Made by a program: the position numbers and the translations under genes. From NCBI GenBank assembly GCA_037176725.1, contig JAZBRS010000074.1:62748001-62812000 (forward strand): a DNA stretch of 64,000 bases. Reading direction: 5' to 3'. This DNA is from Posidonia oceanica (Eukaryota > Streptophyta > Magnoliopsida > Alismatales > Posidoniaceae). Below the pieces are notes generated by a model that searched no databases, had not been told where the DNA came from, and was given only the letters and a program-made list of their open reading frames with translations. The stretch's first letter is position 1. Every line of letters starts with the position of its first letter. Shown here piece after piece: positions 45,852 to 56,809 of this stretch.

Positions 45852-47041
45852 CTAGTTATACCGGGCCTTCTTTGCTGGGCAGGAGTCAGGAAACTGAGGG
45901 ATGCCTGGAGGAATCTCGCTGAGGGGCCAGAGGCCCTGCACCACGGTGACATACTCAGAAGTACATCCTGAGCCCTTCACAGCTGCTATGTCTATAGACT
46001 TGACCCCGTGCCGCATCAGGTCTGCTAGCACTGTTGTAGATGCTATTGTGCTGAGGGGGTAAGCTTGCGTGAGTCTGGGCGCAGTGCTATCAATAAAGGC
46101 GCCCTGCTGGTAGCCGAACTGCCGCATAATCCGGATAGGGTGGTATTCCACACCCCCGGTGAATCTTGGCAGCACTACGAGCCGCGTATCACGATCATCG
46201 AAGGAGACGGTAAAGGGCTCTGCTGCAGATGGGATGATTCGCCAAGTCACTGCATCATCTGTCAGCTCAGATAGCTTCTGGTACTCTTCTGGCACGCTCT
46301 TTATAGTTCTTGTGTGGCCGCTGCTGTAGTAGGTTTCAATAGCATGCCTCTAAGGGCGCAGGAGGTCCATCTCCAGGTGTGCAGCTAGCCAGATCTGCAC
46401 AAGCACTCCGCAACCATGGAACTGGCGGCAGCGGTGCACAACGCGGTCCAGCCCGCGGTATGTTTCTGCGAGGACGACTGGTACCAGGTCACCACTACAA
46501 GTGCAATCTCGGCAATCTCGATTGCAACTGTCATCCTGCCATGCGTGAATATGAGTTCGCCTAGAAAGTGGATGACGAATCCCTGGAGCCACAACTTGTC
46601 TCCAAGTTCAGTGCGCTTTTCCATAACAGCATCAAAGTATGCTAGGCGAAGCAGGGGCGTGGGCCCGCTGGTGCAGATAAGTCTTTGCTGGACGCCTTTA
46701 GCAGAGAGCCCAGTTAGCTGGCTCAAGACCGCAGTATATCCATCACGCCTCATAAAGATTGGGGGGCCCATAATTGTAGAGAAGCTGCAGATCCAGCGCA
46801 CCTCCTCAAGCGTGGGAGTCAGCTCCATCCTACCGAAGCGGAAGACGTGATGTGCTGGCTTCCAGAACTTTGCTGCTGTGCAGAGGAGATGCCGACTTAC
46901 TTCAACATCTGCTACCTTCAGGAGTTTGGAAGGGATACCCCAAGTGCGCAGCTTCTCATGATCAGCTTCAGTGAGTTTGCCGACCCACTCTCGCAGAATA
47001 TCTGAGCAGTGCATGGGAGTGACCAGAGTAGGATAACCCAT
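45852..47041 (-). pseudogene. Element B extra ORF, plant-mobile-domain-like, broken
   Basis: It starts ATGGGTTATCC at 47041, shows WGIPSKLLKVADVEVSRHLL and FGRMELTPTLEEVRWIC, and shifts frame near 46490 (the text VLAETYRGLDR continues in another frame). It has a stop at about 46350 and then runs to a TAG at 45852. The full length of about 395 codons matches the frameshift-read-through length in A, which confirms that the A copy is interrupted by its extra T. The last part (IRIMRQFGYQQGAFIDSTAP) shows what follows the A frameshift. Function unknown. Confidence 0.8.
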
Positions 47042-48541
47042 CGTAGGAGTGTGAGTGCAGGCTGCTGGTGCAGGAAGCTCAGGTACCTGTAATCAGAGTT
47101 GTAATTTATCAGATTAGGCATAAGCATACAACTGGCTGGTAAAGATGCAGAATTCAAGGCTAGCAGTTTTAGCATATTCAGTAGATAGCATTCAAAGTGT
47201 AGATATTAAACACATTCAGATTAAGGCAGCTCTACTGGGGCAAGTGGTTGGTCGAGGCTCTGGACCAGCGCAGCTTGAAGACGGTCGGCGCATGCTTGAT
47301 AGGAGTACTGTCTCAACGCCGGGCCAAGTTTTGCAGAGCGGGAAGATAGAGGAAAAGGAAGGATTTATGCTATGCATGCATGCATGGTTTATGCTCGATA
47401 TGTGCAGATATGTGCATGGTTTATGGTAGATGCTGTAGATGTATGCATGATTTTGCTTATATGCTGTAGCCCTCAGCATATGGAGCGCTTTACTTCTACT
47501 GCAGAGGAAGAGAGGGGTCCCTAACTCACTGGATTCTACTCAAACTCTTAACTTGCTGGTGGCGCTCAAGAAAGAGTTATTTGCAGTGCGGGGGTGGTGG
47601 GTAGTGAGGACAGGCTCCAGACCAAACTCCCAAGGACCTACACCTACTCTTTTGCATCATTTTGCTCCCTCATAGGCATGTAGGTTTCCCCTATCCCTAA
47701 CTTGGGGATAATGGGCACCTAGTTGAAGATGGAGAGCTGCTTGCTAGGCCTTGCTAGGTTTGAAGGTTTCGCAGGGTTTGTGGATTCCCCAGGTGCAAGT
47801 TTTTGCTCATCTCTAAGACAGGTAAGGGATGGGATTGCGCCGCTTGCTTTTTCTTTTTGGAGTTGCTTTTTTATTTTCACTCCTTCTTTTTTTGCTTCTT
47901 TTTGTTTTCTTTTTTTTGTTTTGCTTTTTCTTTTCTTCTCTTTTTTTTTTTGCAAGCTTCTGCTATCCCAGGCTTAGAGGTATTAGGCGTTGGGGCTTTG
48001 AAGTGGGTTTAGGGCTCCCAGGTGCTAAGTGAAGCATCATCTCCGAAGCAGTTCAGAGGGACAGGGCTATGCTACACGCCTCTATCTCTAGGGCCTGCTT
48101 CTGTCTTTGCCTTCTAATTGCTTTTCTTTTATGCCCATGCTCAGACATATTCTTTTATGGCTCACATTTGCTCACGCCCTAGCATTTTATCTCCCTCGGG
48201 AGGTGCAAGTCCTAGGGGGTTTGGTTGTTTCGCCTATTCTCACTTGAAAGGTGGCTCCCTCACTAGCTAAGATGCCTAAGTAGTGCCAGGTGAGGTAGGG
48301 TAGACTCCTTCCATAGCAGGCAAGCACATCCGATTTCATCAACAGCCCAGATGCAATGCATGGTTTTTGCTAGGAATTTCAGATTTTTTTGCTAGAGATA
48401 TGCTGAAAGAAGGAAGTGCAAGGGTAAATGCAGAGAGTGCGGGAATGCAAGGGACAAGATAGGAATGCCGGAAGAATGTGCAAGGAAGAGAGATTGTAAG
48501 GGATAGGATGGAAGAAAATGCTCTGCAAGGCAGGGGCCAGG
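47042..48541 (-). other. Untranslated stretch between pol and extra ORF of element B
   Basis: It is the counterpart of 18227-19716 in A. It contains a T-rich tract on plus (47850-47955), the reverse of the A-rich tract of A. The F/L-rich ORFs at 47723-48032 are compositional. Confidence 0.5.
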
Positions 48542-49864
48542 CTATTGATAGTACTTCTTGAGGTAGCATGCGTTGACCGGCTCTGACTGCCCAGTCTGAT
48601 CCATGTCCTCAAGAATTACTGTGCCGCCTGAGAATGCCTGCTTGACCACAAAGGGGCCACGCTAGTTGGGTCAGAATTTGCCTCGGCCGTCTGGTAAGTG
48701 GATGGCTCACAAGACAAGATCCCCTAGTTGAAAGCTCCTGGGCCGCACCTTCTTCAGGTATGCTCTTGCCATCCACTTCTGGTAGTAGCGAGCGTTGTGC
48801 ATTGCTTGCAATCTGTGCTCATCAATTAGGTTGAGCTGGGCATAGCGGTCCTCGATCCATTTTGCTTCTTCCAGCTCTGCTTCTCGCAGGATCCGCAGCG
48901 AAGGGATTTCCACTTCGATAGGTAGCACTGCCTCCATGCCATATGCCAGCGAATACGGGGTAGCTCTTGTCGAGGTCCGCACTGATGTTCTGTACACCCA
49001 GAGTGCGTACGGGAGCTTGTCATGCCAGTCTCTGTGGGTTTCTGCCATCTTCTTCATTATCCTCACAATGTTTTTGTTGGCAGACTCCACTGCTCCATTC
49101 ATCTGCGGTCGGTATGGCGAGGATCTATGATGCTTGATCTGATGCCTCTGCAAGTATTCCTCGATCCTCTTTGCAATGAAGTTCGAGCCATTGTCAGAGA
49201 TGATTGCATGCGGGACCCCATATCGGGTGACAATGTTATTTCTGATAAACCTCTCTGTCACCACAGCTGTGACCGCCTTGTAGGAGGCTGCTTCCACCCA
49301 CTTAGTAAAATAATCTATCGCTACCAGAATGAAGTGATGACCATTTGATGCAGCAGGGTGTATGGCGTCGATGACATCCATCCCCTAGGTGGAGAAGGGC
49401 CATGGCGAGGACATGCTATGCAGTTTCCACGGGGGTGCGTGCATAAGATTACCATGGATCTGGCAGTTGTGGCATCTACGCACAAACTGGCAGCAGTCTG
49501 CCTCCATGGTTGACCAGAAATAGCCTTGCAACATTATTTTCTTGGCCAGTAGCACTCCATTCATATGCGGACCACAAGTCCCAGCATGGACCTGGAGCAT
49601 AAGCGTGTCGGCCTCTGGCTTGCTCAAGTAGCGTAGGAGCATCTGGCTGTATGATCTTCTGTATAGCTACCCTGTCCCTAACACATACTTTGACGCCAGG
49701 CATGCCAAAGTTCTTCTATCTGCTGCTAAGGTGCTGGGCGGGTGGCTGCCAGACTCTAGGAAAGCTTTGATATCATAATACCAAGGCTGCTCTTCTGTTG
49801 AATCTACCTCCTCTATGCTCATGCAGTGCGCAGGCTGCTCCATGCGTGTAACTGATACATCCAC
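48542..49864 (-). pseudogene. Element B integrase
   Basis: VHAGTCGPHMNGV and CHNCQIHGN (zinc part), GMDVIDAIHPAA, ISDNGSNF and AVESANKNIV (DDE) are all present, split by stops at about 49665, 49385 and 48706 and by further stops in the last 60 codons. It keeps a Gln at the position of the fourth A stop (ARYYQKWMARAYL). Confidence 0.87.
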
Positions 49865-49867
49865 CGC

Positions 49868-50831
49868 TCAGTCCTCAGGTATACTAAGCCAGGATGCCAA
49901 GGTTGCTAGCGCATCTGCATATGCATTCCTTGCTCTGTTCATATACGAGAAGTTGATGCTTGCAAATTGCTCTATCAGCTTCAGCAGGTGTTCGTGATAT
50001 GGCACTAACTTTGGATCCTTTGTTCTCCAATCGCCATTCACTTGGGAAATCACCAGCATGGCATCGTCGTGCACATGCAGCTTCTGCGCCTCATGCTCAA
50101 GCGTGACCTTCAATCCCAGAATGCATGCTTCATATTCTGCTTCATTATTAGTGCACTTGAAGGTCAACTTCCTTGCAAAGGGAATCATCTGCCCCTGCGG
50201 CGTGGTCAGCACCGCGCCTATGCCTCGACCCTTCTTGTTGACAACGCCATCAAAGTAGAGCTGCCAGTGCTCTAAGTCTTCAAGGTCTTCCATTGCGAAA
50301 AGGATGTCCTCATCCAGGAACTGTGTCTGGAGAGGCTGGTATTCCGGCAAAGGGAAGTCTGCAAGGTGATCTGCCATGGCTTGGCCCTTCATGGTTCACT
50401 GCGTGACAAAGGTGATGTCGTACTGAGACAACAACACTTGCCACTTGACACATCTACCTACCATTGCTAGCTTCTGGAAGAGGAACTTGATGGGGTCATG
50501 TCAGCATAGGAGCCGGACTGGATACCCCATCATGTAGTGCCTCAGCTTCTGTGCAGCCCAGAAGAGGGATAGGCAGGTCTTCTCCATTGTGCTATACCTG
50601 GCTTTGCAATCATTGAATTTCTTGCTCAGGTAATAAATTGCATGCTCCTTCCTACCAGATTCATCATGCTGGCCCAAGACGGCGCCCATGGAATGCTAGG
50701 TGGTAGAGAGGTAGAGAAGCAGAGGTCTCCCCGGTGTGGGTGGGACCAACACAGGAGGCTTGGTCAGAAGCTACTTAATCTTGTCAAAGGCGGTCTGGCA
50801 CTCCTCGCTCCAGTTGATCTGTGCATTCTTC
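49868..50831 (-). pseudogene. Element B RNase H and archaeal-type RNase H
   Basis: SMGAVLGQHDESGRKE and AIYYLSKKFND represent the first RNase H, with stops around it. FDGVVNKKGRGIGAV, NNEAEYEACILGL, HDDAMLVISQVNGDW and NAYADALATLASW form the second, open from 50392 to 49868. Confidence 0.87.
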
Positions 50832-50832
50832 T

Positions 50833-52029
50833 TCAGGAGCTTGAAGATTGGTTCGCATATAGGCATGAGCTATTCAATGAACCGACTGATGTATTGCAGG
50901 CGTCCGAGCAAGCCTCGAACTTCTCTCTCTGTCCTGGGGGTGGCATGTCCACGATGGCTTTTGCTTTCATCGGGTCCACTTCAATCCCCCTCTGGCTAAC
51001 AATGTAGCCCAGGAGCTTGCCAGAAGATACCCCGAATACGCATTTGCTGGGGTTAAGGCGCAACTTGTACTTTCGCAAGCAGTCAAAGAGCTTCCTTAAG
51101 TAGGCAAGGTGATCCTCAGGCTCTTTGGTCTTGGCAATCATATCATCCACGTATACCTCAACTTCTTGATGCATGAGGTTGTGGAAAAGTACAGTCATGG
51201 CCCTCTGATAGGTTGCACCTGCATTTTTCAGCCCAAATGGCATAACTTGATAGCAGAAGACACCCCAAGGGGTGATGAATGATGTTTTCTCCATATCCTC
51301 TTCTGCCATTTTGATCTGGTTATAGCCAGAGAAGTCGTCCATAAAAGAGAGCATCTTGTGCCTTGCAGTGTTATCGACTAGGACGTCAATGTGTGGCAGT
51401 GGAAAATCATCCTTGGGACTCGCCTTGTTCAGGTCCTGATAGTCGATGCACATGCGGACTTGTCCATCTTTTTTGGGCACTGGGACGACATTTGCAAGCC
51501 ACTTAGGGTATAGGACGACCTTGAGGAAGTTAACACCGTGCTGCTTCATGATCTCTTCTTTGATCATAAGTAGCCACTACGGTCACCATCGCCTTAGCTT
51601 TTGCTTTACTGACCTTGCATTTGGGTCTAAGGGCAGGTTGTGCACAACTATCTCAATGTCAAGGCCCACCATATCCTCGTAGCTCCAGGCGAAGACATCC
51701 GCATACTCCTTCAAGAATGGGATGAATTCTGCTCTTGCCTGGGGCGACAGAAGGGTGCTAATGCGGACCTCTCTGACTTCTTCTGCTGTGCCAATGCTGA
51801 CAACCTCTGTCTCTTCTTCGACATGTAGGTTGGGGCCTTCTGGATCGTCGTCGTGGGGCCGGAACTCAGGTGATGATTCATCACTCTCATCTTCGCCTGT
51901 ATCATCCTCCTCTCCATATGCAATAAGCTCCGAGAGGATCTCCTTCTCAAAAGTGGGGTCTGAGATATCAAAGGAGTGCAGGTGTTCCACTGCTTGGCCC
52001 TGGTGACGCTTTAGGATGGTCACGCTCAC
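50833..52029 (-). CDS. Element B reverse transcriptase, with two adjacent stops
   Basis: Two open pieces (52029-51583 and 51567-50833) flank TGA and TAG in RRW*P*W. The second piece has VPVPKKDGQVRMCIDYQDLN, MDDFSGYNQIKMAEED and YVDDMIAKTKEPED, and is intact at the place where A has its TGA. It ends by a frameshift after DMPPPG near 50930. Confidence 0.88.
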
Positions 52030-52340
52030 CCGAGTGTTTTTATACCCTCGGCGTGTGACCTCCGTCCTGGCAAGCTCCTCAGTTGGCTCTGTCTGCTCTG
52101 ACTCTGTTGATTCTGTTAATTCTGCTGCTGCTGACTATTCTGAGGCTAATTGTGCTACTGCTTGCTGTGCAGGGGTTGTATGTGCTACTGCTTGTTGCTG
52201 TGCTGCGGGTGCCTGCTATGCTATTGCCTGTGCATGTTGTGCTGCTATCGATGCATGTTGTACCGCCGCTACTTGTGCATATCGCTCTACTACCATAGGT
52301 GCATGTTGCTCTACTACTACAGGTGCATGTTGCTCTACTA

Positions 52341-52541
52341 CTACTGCATGTTGCTTTGCTTGGGGCTCTGCATGGTGCTCTGCATGGGACTCTGCATGGT
52401 GCTCTGCATGAGACTCTGCATGGGGCTCTGCATGGGGCTCTGCATGGGACTCTGCATGGTGCTCTGCATGGGACTCTGCATGGGGTTCTGCATGAGACAC
52501 TGCATGGGACTCTGCATGGGGCTCTGCATGGGACTCTGCAT
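52341..52541 (-). repeat. 12-bp coding microsatellite in the B linker
   Basis: TGCATGGGACTC/TGCATGGGGCTC-type units (plus strand) encode repeated HAES/HAEP on minus, about 15 copies. At the same place A has a Ser/Ala/Glu repeat from a different unit, so this spot of the polyprotein repeatedly acquires new repeats. Confidence 0.85.
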
Positions 52542-52596
52542 GGTGCTCTGCTACTTGTGCATGTGGTACTGCTTGTGGTGCTGATGCTGCTGGTAT

Positions 52597-53274
52597 CTAC
52601 TGTGCGGTTGCTTCTTCTGCATGCTCTGGTGTGCCCACCAAGGATATATCAAGCTGGCCGCTGATCAAGGTACTGCCGCCTGCTGTATTGTCCAGGTGCG
52701 GCATGTGCTGCACAAACCATCGGGACCCACTCCCTAGCTGTAAGGTGATAAGCTCATCTGATCTAACGGGTGACTCGAGCACTAGATCTTCCTCTAGGAC
52801 CATGATAGAGGGATCTGTGGCCACGGCCTTCCCCTTCTTTTGTGCAGTCTCATGCTCTGCAACGTCCTGTGCCAGCGACGCGAGCTGCTCCTGGAATAAC
52901 TGCTCCAAGTCTCCCATAGAGAAATCAATCTGAGCATCAGTAGCCACTCTTGCCTCCTTATCCGAGGGTGAGTCGACGTAATAAGCGACTGCCGGGCTTG
53001 TGGCCGGCCCTGGCTTGACTGCTGGGCTTTCTGCTGCTTGGGGCGTTTGCTTTGCTGCTACTGGTGGGGAGGCACAACTGCTCTTTTGGGGGGCCAATGG
53101 CTGGGCCGCCATGCTTGGGGATGAAACGCCGGTGCCCGTGGGTGACAGTGGTGGTCTCCTTGTAGCAGCAGTGAGAATCTTCCGCATAGCAAGATCTACT
53201 GAGGCTGACAGCTGTGTGCCTGACAGAGCCGCTTGGCTTGCTTGTGGTGTTGTCGATAATGCAAGCTGAGTCAT
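52597..53274 (-). CDS. Element B linker fragment
   Basis: Open in another frame from the protease fragment, it carries YYVDSPSDKEARVATDAQID and ELITLQLGSGSRWFVQ, which match the A linker. Confidence 0.7.
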   Translation of the reverse strand: MTQLALSTTPQASQAALSGTQLSASVDLAMRKILTAATRRPPLSPTGTGVSSPSMAAQPLAPQKSSCASPPVAAKQTPQAAESPAVKPGPATSPAVAYYVDSPSDKEARVATDAQIDFSMGDLEQLFQEQLASLAQDVAEHETAQKKGKAVATDPSIMVLEEDLVLESPVRSDELITLQLGSGSRWFVQHMPHLDNTAGGSTLISGQLDISLVGTPEHAEEATAQ

Positions 53275-53333
53275 GCTGTCGCCTGATCCGATTGACTGTG
53301 CCGCCTGAGAAAGTGATTTCCATGCTGGTGCGG

Positions 53334-54572
53334 CTAGGCCACAGGCTGACTGCTGGATAACGCCGGCGAGCGTGCTTCTGACTCTGGTGCTGCAGCTGTG
53401 ACTGTTGGCAACTTTGGTGATGCTGTAGAAAGAGGGGAAACTGTCAGCCTCGCCCCCGGGTTTGCCAATTCTGCTGCTTCATTAGTGAGTGCCAAGCAAA
53501 CTGACCGGGACGTAGTCGCGTTGAGCTGATCCTTGCTGCTGGTTGGGGCTGCCTCAACTGTACCAGACTCCTCCTCATCTGAGTAGTAGTCCTCGATGCA
53601 GACCCATTCTTCTTCTAGCAGTTGGGAACTTGGGCATAACGCCTGCTGTGCTGAGGCTTCACTGCTGGTTGGATCCAGGACACCTGCACTGGTGAAGTTA
53701 GTGAGGTCCTGTGGGATAGCCATCCTCTGATCCTTAGGCAACATGCATCTGTCTTTGCTGGACTGCAAATCATATCCAAGGCCTTCAGACTCTCTTCGCT
53801 CTGCTGCTCTGATTGGCTTAGCGATTCCCTGGCCATATCGCCCAAGCGGCGCTCCCTTGACATAGCCCCACTTGTGACAGACATTTTCGACCATCCGAAA
53901 GGAGTTGCTGTGAACGGCCAAGGAGTTGACACGTTCAAGATCAGGTACAAAACTAACCAGCTCGCACTGATTAACTCGATACAAAGCAGTTGAAAGTTCA
54001 GGGTCAAAAGGGATAGTATGCGAAGGGATGGGTGCAACCGCCTCGATCCGCTCCTTCTCGAAGTTTTCCGCCATTACAACGATAACATCATTGCCGTGGC
54101 GAAACTTGATCATGCGGTGGAGGGTCGAGGGGATGACCTGATGCTTGTGAAGCCAAGGGTGCCCAAGCAAGAAGTTAAAGTTAGGTTCCAAGTCAACAAT
54201 GTAGAACTCCACATCGAAGGTGACCGGGCCAATGATCAAAGGAATAATCAGAATTCCTAGAGTGTCATGGTGTGTATTATGAAAAGCTGTCATTCCTTTT
54301 ATCGCCGGAGTGATATCTTCAGCTTTGAATCCGAGCCTGGTTGCAGTGCACAACGGACAGACATTAAGGCCTGACCCGTTATCAACCAGCAATAGGGGAA
54401 GGTGGAAGTTTTTGTATTGCACCGTGACAAACAAGGGTTGGTTATAATTAATCCTGGCTGGAGGTAGCTCATCACTCGTGAAAGAGATGATCTGCGGCTC
54501 CGCGATAACGCCAACCATGCTCTCTAGGGCTGCGGGCTCTATGGCTTGGGACACATGGGCAGCTTGGAACAC
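53334..54572 (-). CDS. Element B protease and G-patch-like segment (open fragment)
   Basis: An open stretch of 412 codons contains VDNGSGLNVCPL, FLLGHPWLHKHQV, GYVKGAPLGRYGQGI and ESEGLGYDLQ, matching A in order and spacing. It ends at a stop caused by a frameshift in the linker. Confidence 0.85.
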   Translation of the reverse strand: MFQAAHVSQAIEPAALESMVGVIAEPQIISFTSDELPPARINYNQPLFVTVQYKNFHLPLLLVDNGSGLNVCPLCTATRLGFKAEDITPAIKGMTAFHNTHHDTLGILIIPLIIGPVTFDVEFYIVDLEPNFNFLLGHPWLHKHQVIPSTLHRMIKFRHGNDVIVVMAENFEKERIEAVAPIPSHTIPFDPELSTALYRVNQCELVSFVPDLERVNSLAVHSNSFRMVENVCHKWGYVKGAPLGRYGQGIAKPIRAAERRESEGLGYDLQSSKDRCMLPKDQRMAIPQDLTNFTSAGVLDPTSSEASAQQALCPSSQLLEEEWVCIEDYYSDEEESGTVEAAPTSSKDQLNATTSRSVCLALTNEAAELANPGARLTVSPLSTASPKLPTVTAAAPESEARSPALSSSQPVA

Positions 54573-55919
54573 TCGGAGAAAAGCCTTATGTGTTCAGAAG
54601 AGGAGTGGATAAGGTCCCAAATGGAAATATCAGCTTTAACCCTCCTAAGCTGGGAAGTGATGTTAGTTTTGTGGTGCAGCTTTCTAGCAATAGGAGAGGG
54701 TGCTTTGGGAGTTGGCTCTACCAGACTAGGTGCAAGGGGTTGGCTTGATGCTGGAGGTGCTGTGAGCTGGCTAATAGGTAGGGGTGTTGCTGGCTGGCTT
54801 GCTGGTGGAGGTACAGCGGGTGCTGGACGGCTGGGCCTTACCGCCAGTGCTACGGGCTGGTATACCCTCCCCGATCACGTGACTTCTGCACACGTTTCCA
54901 TGGCATAGTTGTAGGGCACGCGATGGGGGTCCCAGGTTAAGTTAATAACTGCTGGGGCCTGTGCTTTGAGCACAAGAGGGGCTACCAGAGGGTTGGCTGG
55001 GTAATAGGGCGAGGGGTGCTAGTGCTGATAGGTTGCTGGAGGCCCTGGCTGAGACTTAGCTAACAGGCTGACTGGGGGTCTACCTAAATAGGAGGTTGGG
55101 GTATGGGCTTGAGGTCTGGCTTGAAGGTGTACAGGGGCAGGGGCCTGAGGATGCCTGGTAGGGCGAGTGGCAGAGCGCCCCGGCCTGGCACGCGGTCAGA
55201 TCATATGGACTCCCGACTCGGAGCCGGCAATGGCCGCCCGATACAGAGCTAGAGTGAAGGGCTCCAAGACATCTTGAATGAGCTCGGAGGGGTCTACCAC
55301 AGACGTAGCAGGCCCGGAGAGGGAGAGAGAATAGATTCCCGAGGTCCCCGCGCCTTCCGGATTGGGATGCTCTGGGAGGGGCTGGTGGACAATGCTGGGA
55401 TAAGGGGGTGCTAATGCTGATGCAGGGGCTAATGCTGATGGGGGAACAGAAGAAGGTGCCTCGTGCATGTGGATCGAGATCGTTCCTGACTCGATAAAAT
55501 TCTAGATGGTGTCTAGCAGAGTGAGGCAATTGTTCGTCGAGTGCCCGGGGGCTTGATGAAAGTCACAAAAAAGGTGCGCCTTATGCCAATGCAGAAGCGG
55601 ATTTGGCAAAGGGCGTGCCTCAGGAAACCTCAGAAATGTCGCAACCTTGGAGAGGATGGCGGTCAACGGCTCTACCAGTGGAGTGAATTGACGCTGTGGT
55701 CACCTTGGCCCTTGGGGCTGCGCTTGCCGGACCGGTGCGGCAGGATACACTGGTTGGGCGGTGGTGGTGATTTGTGGTGTGGGAGGTGCCCTAGGTGCTG
55801 GTGCATATACTACTTGATGCGGGGGAGGCCAAACCGCCAGCTGAACAGACATGGGCGCGGGGTCGACGTAAGCAACAGTAGGTTTCGGCGAGTCGTTCTT
55901 CTTGGGTTGGCTGCTGGTG
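54573..55919 (-). pseudogene. gag: Element B gag C-terminal remnant
   Basis: It begins at the deletion junction with text matching the KRKDSPKPAVAF region of A. It keeps the knuckle CDFHQAPGHSTNNC (about 55548-55589), followed by a TAG, and the later stretch HPNPEGAGTSGIYS. The capsid domain is absent. A 1-bp loss near 54585 shifts the frame just before the protease ORF. Confidence 0.8.
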
Positions 55920-56790
55920 GTACCTCATCAATCTAGGGTGTCCTAGTAGGCAGTCTACTTCGGACGCTCAAGGGTGTACGGGTCGCCGACTCAGGCTAGA
56001 AAAAGCAGGTCCCACGTCTTAAACCCGGCCCAAAGCTCAGGTGGTGATGTAGTGGTGTGTAGGTGGCCTTGACCCTACCAGAAGCATGGTACCCTCTACT
56101 AACACCGACACGGCCCCCTGACAAGGGGGGACAGACCGATCTACTTACGCCACGCCAAAGCGCTGGGGGTAAGAGACCGGAACTATCCTTCTCAGACTAT
56201 AGGTGGACTCAGATGAGAAGAATGCATGCCCTATATGATGCTTTATGCAAATGCTTCGCGTTTTATCTTGCGCATTTTATTAACTCAAGGAGGTGCAGGT
56301 GTGTTTGCAGTCTCTAGTTGCTCCTAGAAGTTCTTTTTACTTGCTGTTTTAAATTAGCCTTGGGGGAAGCAATCAGTCTCTAATTGTCCTTAGGCTTAAT
56401 GCAAAAAGGGGAAGAAAATCACCCAAACATGGCAGGCAAGCAACACACATCATTGCAAAAGGCATGGGCATGGTATGTGTATGTGTGTGTGAGTATGATA
56501 GTGAAAGAAAAACACTTATCATAGCAAAAAGCAGGTATGCATAGCATGTGCAGGTGTAATGGCATTGCATTGGTGTAAAAGGAAGCATTCATCATTCAAA
56601 AGGCATGCATGGTGTGCTAAGCAAGTATTTAGACATGTGATGCAGGCAAATGAAGCAGCGCAGGCAATCATGGCATAAAGCAGGTAAATAAACAAGCAAG
56701 CAGGTAAGCAAATAAAGCGGGCAGAAGCAAAAGACAAGCAAAACATCAAAGCAAGAGGCGAGAAGGCCAAGGCGAAAGCCGGAGTACTGC
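55920..56790 (-). other. Element B leader, truncated
   Basis: It matches the leaders of A and D from the PBS as far as ACTAGGACACCCTAGATTG and then ends at the deletion junction near 55919. The last 220 leader bases, the gag start and the capsid domain are missing. Confidence 0.75.
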
Positions 56791-56808
56791 TCCCCAGCGG
56801 AGTCGCCA
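56791..56808 (-). other. Primer-binding site of element B
   Basis: On minus it reads TGGCGACTCCGCTGGGGA, one base inside the 5' LTR and identical to the site of A. Confidence 0.92.
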
Positions 56809-56809
56809 T

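Larger units (their letters stand above)
48542..55919 (-). pseudogene. gag-pol: Element B gag-pol remnant
   Basis: This is the polyprotein region in order on minus: gag C-terminus, protease with G-patch, linker, RT, RNase H, archaeal-type RNase H, integrase, ending TAG at 48542-48544. It is broken by a stop after the zinc knuckle, frameshifts near 54585, 53300 and 50930, paired stops TGA (51583-51585) and TAG (51577-51579), and further stops in RNase H and integrase. It starts directly after a deletion that joins the leader to the basic region of gag. Confidence 0.9.

Noticed and set aside
56791..56808. Possible tRNA gene fragment
   Set aside because: It is an 18-base tRNA 3' end complement next to an LTR, which is a primer-binding site. 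No cloverleaf surrounds it.
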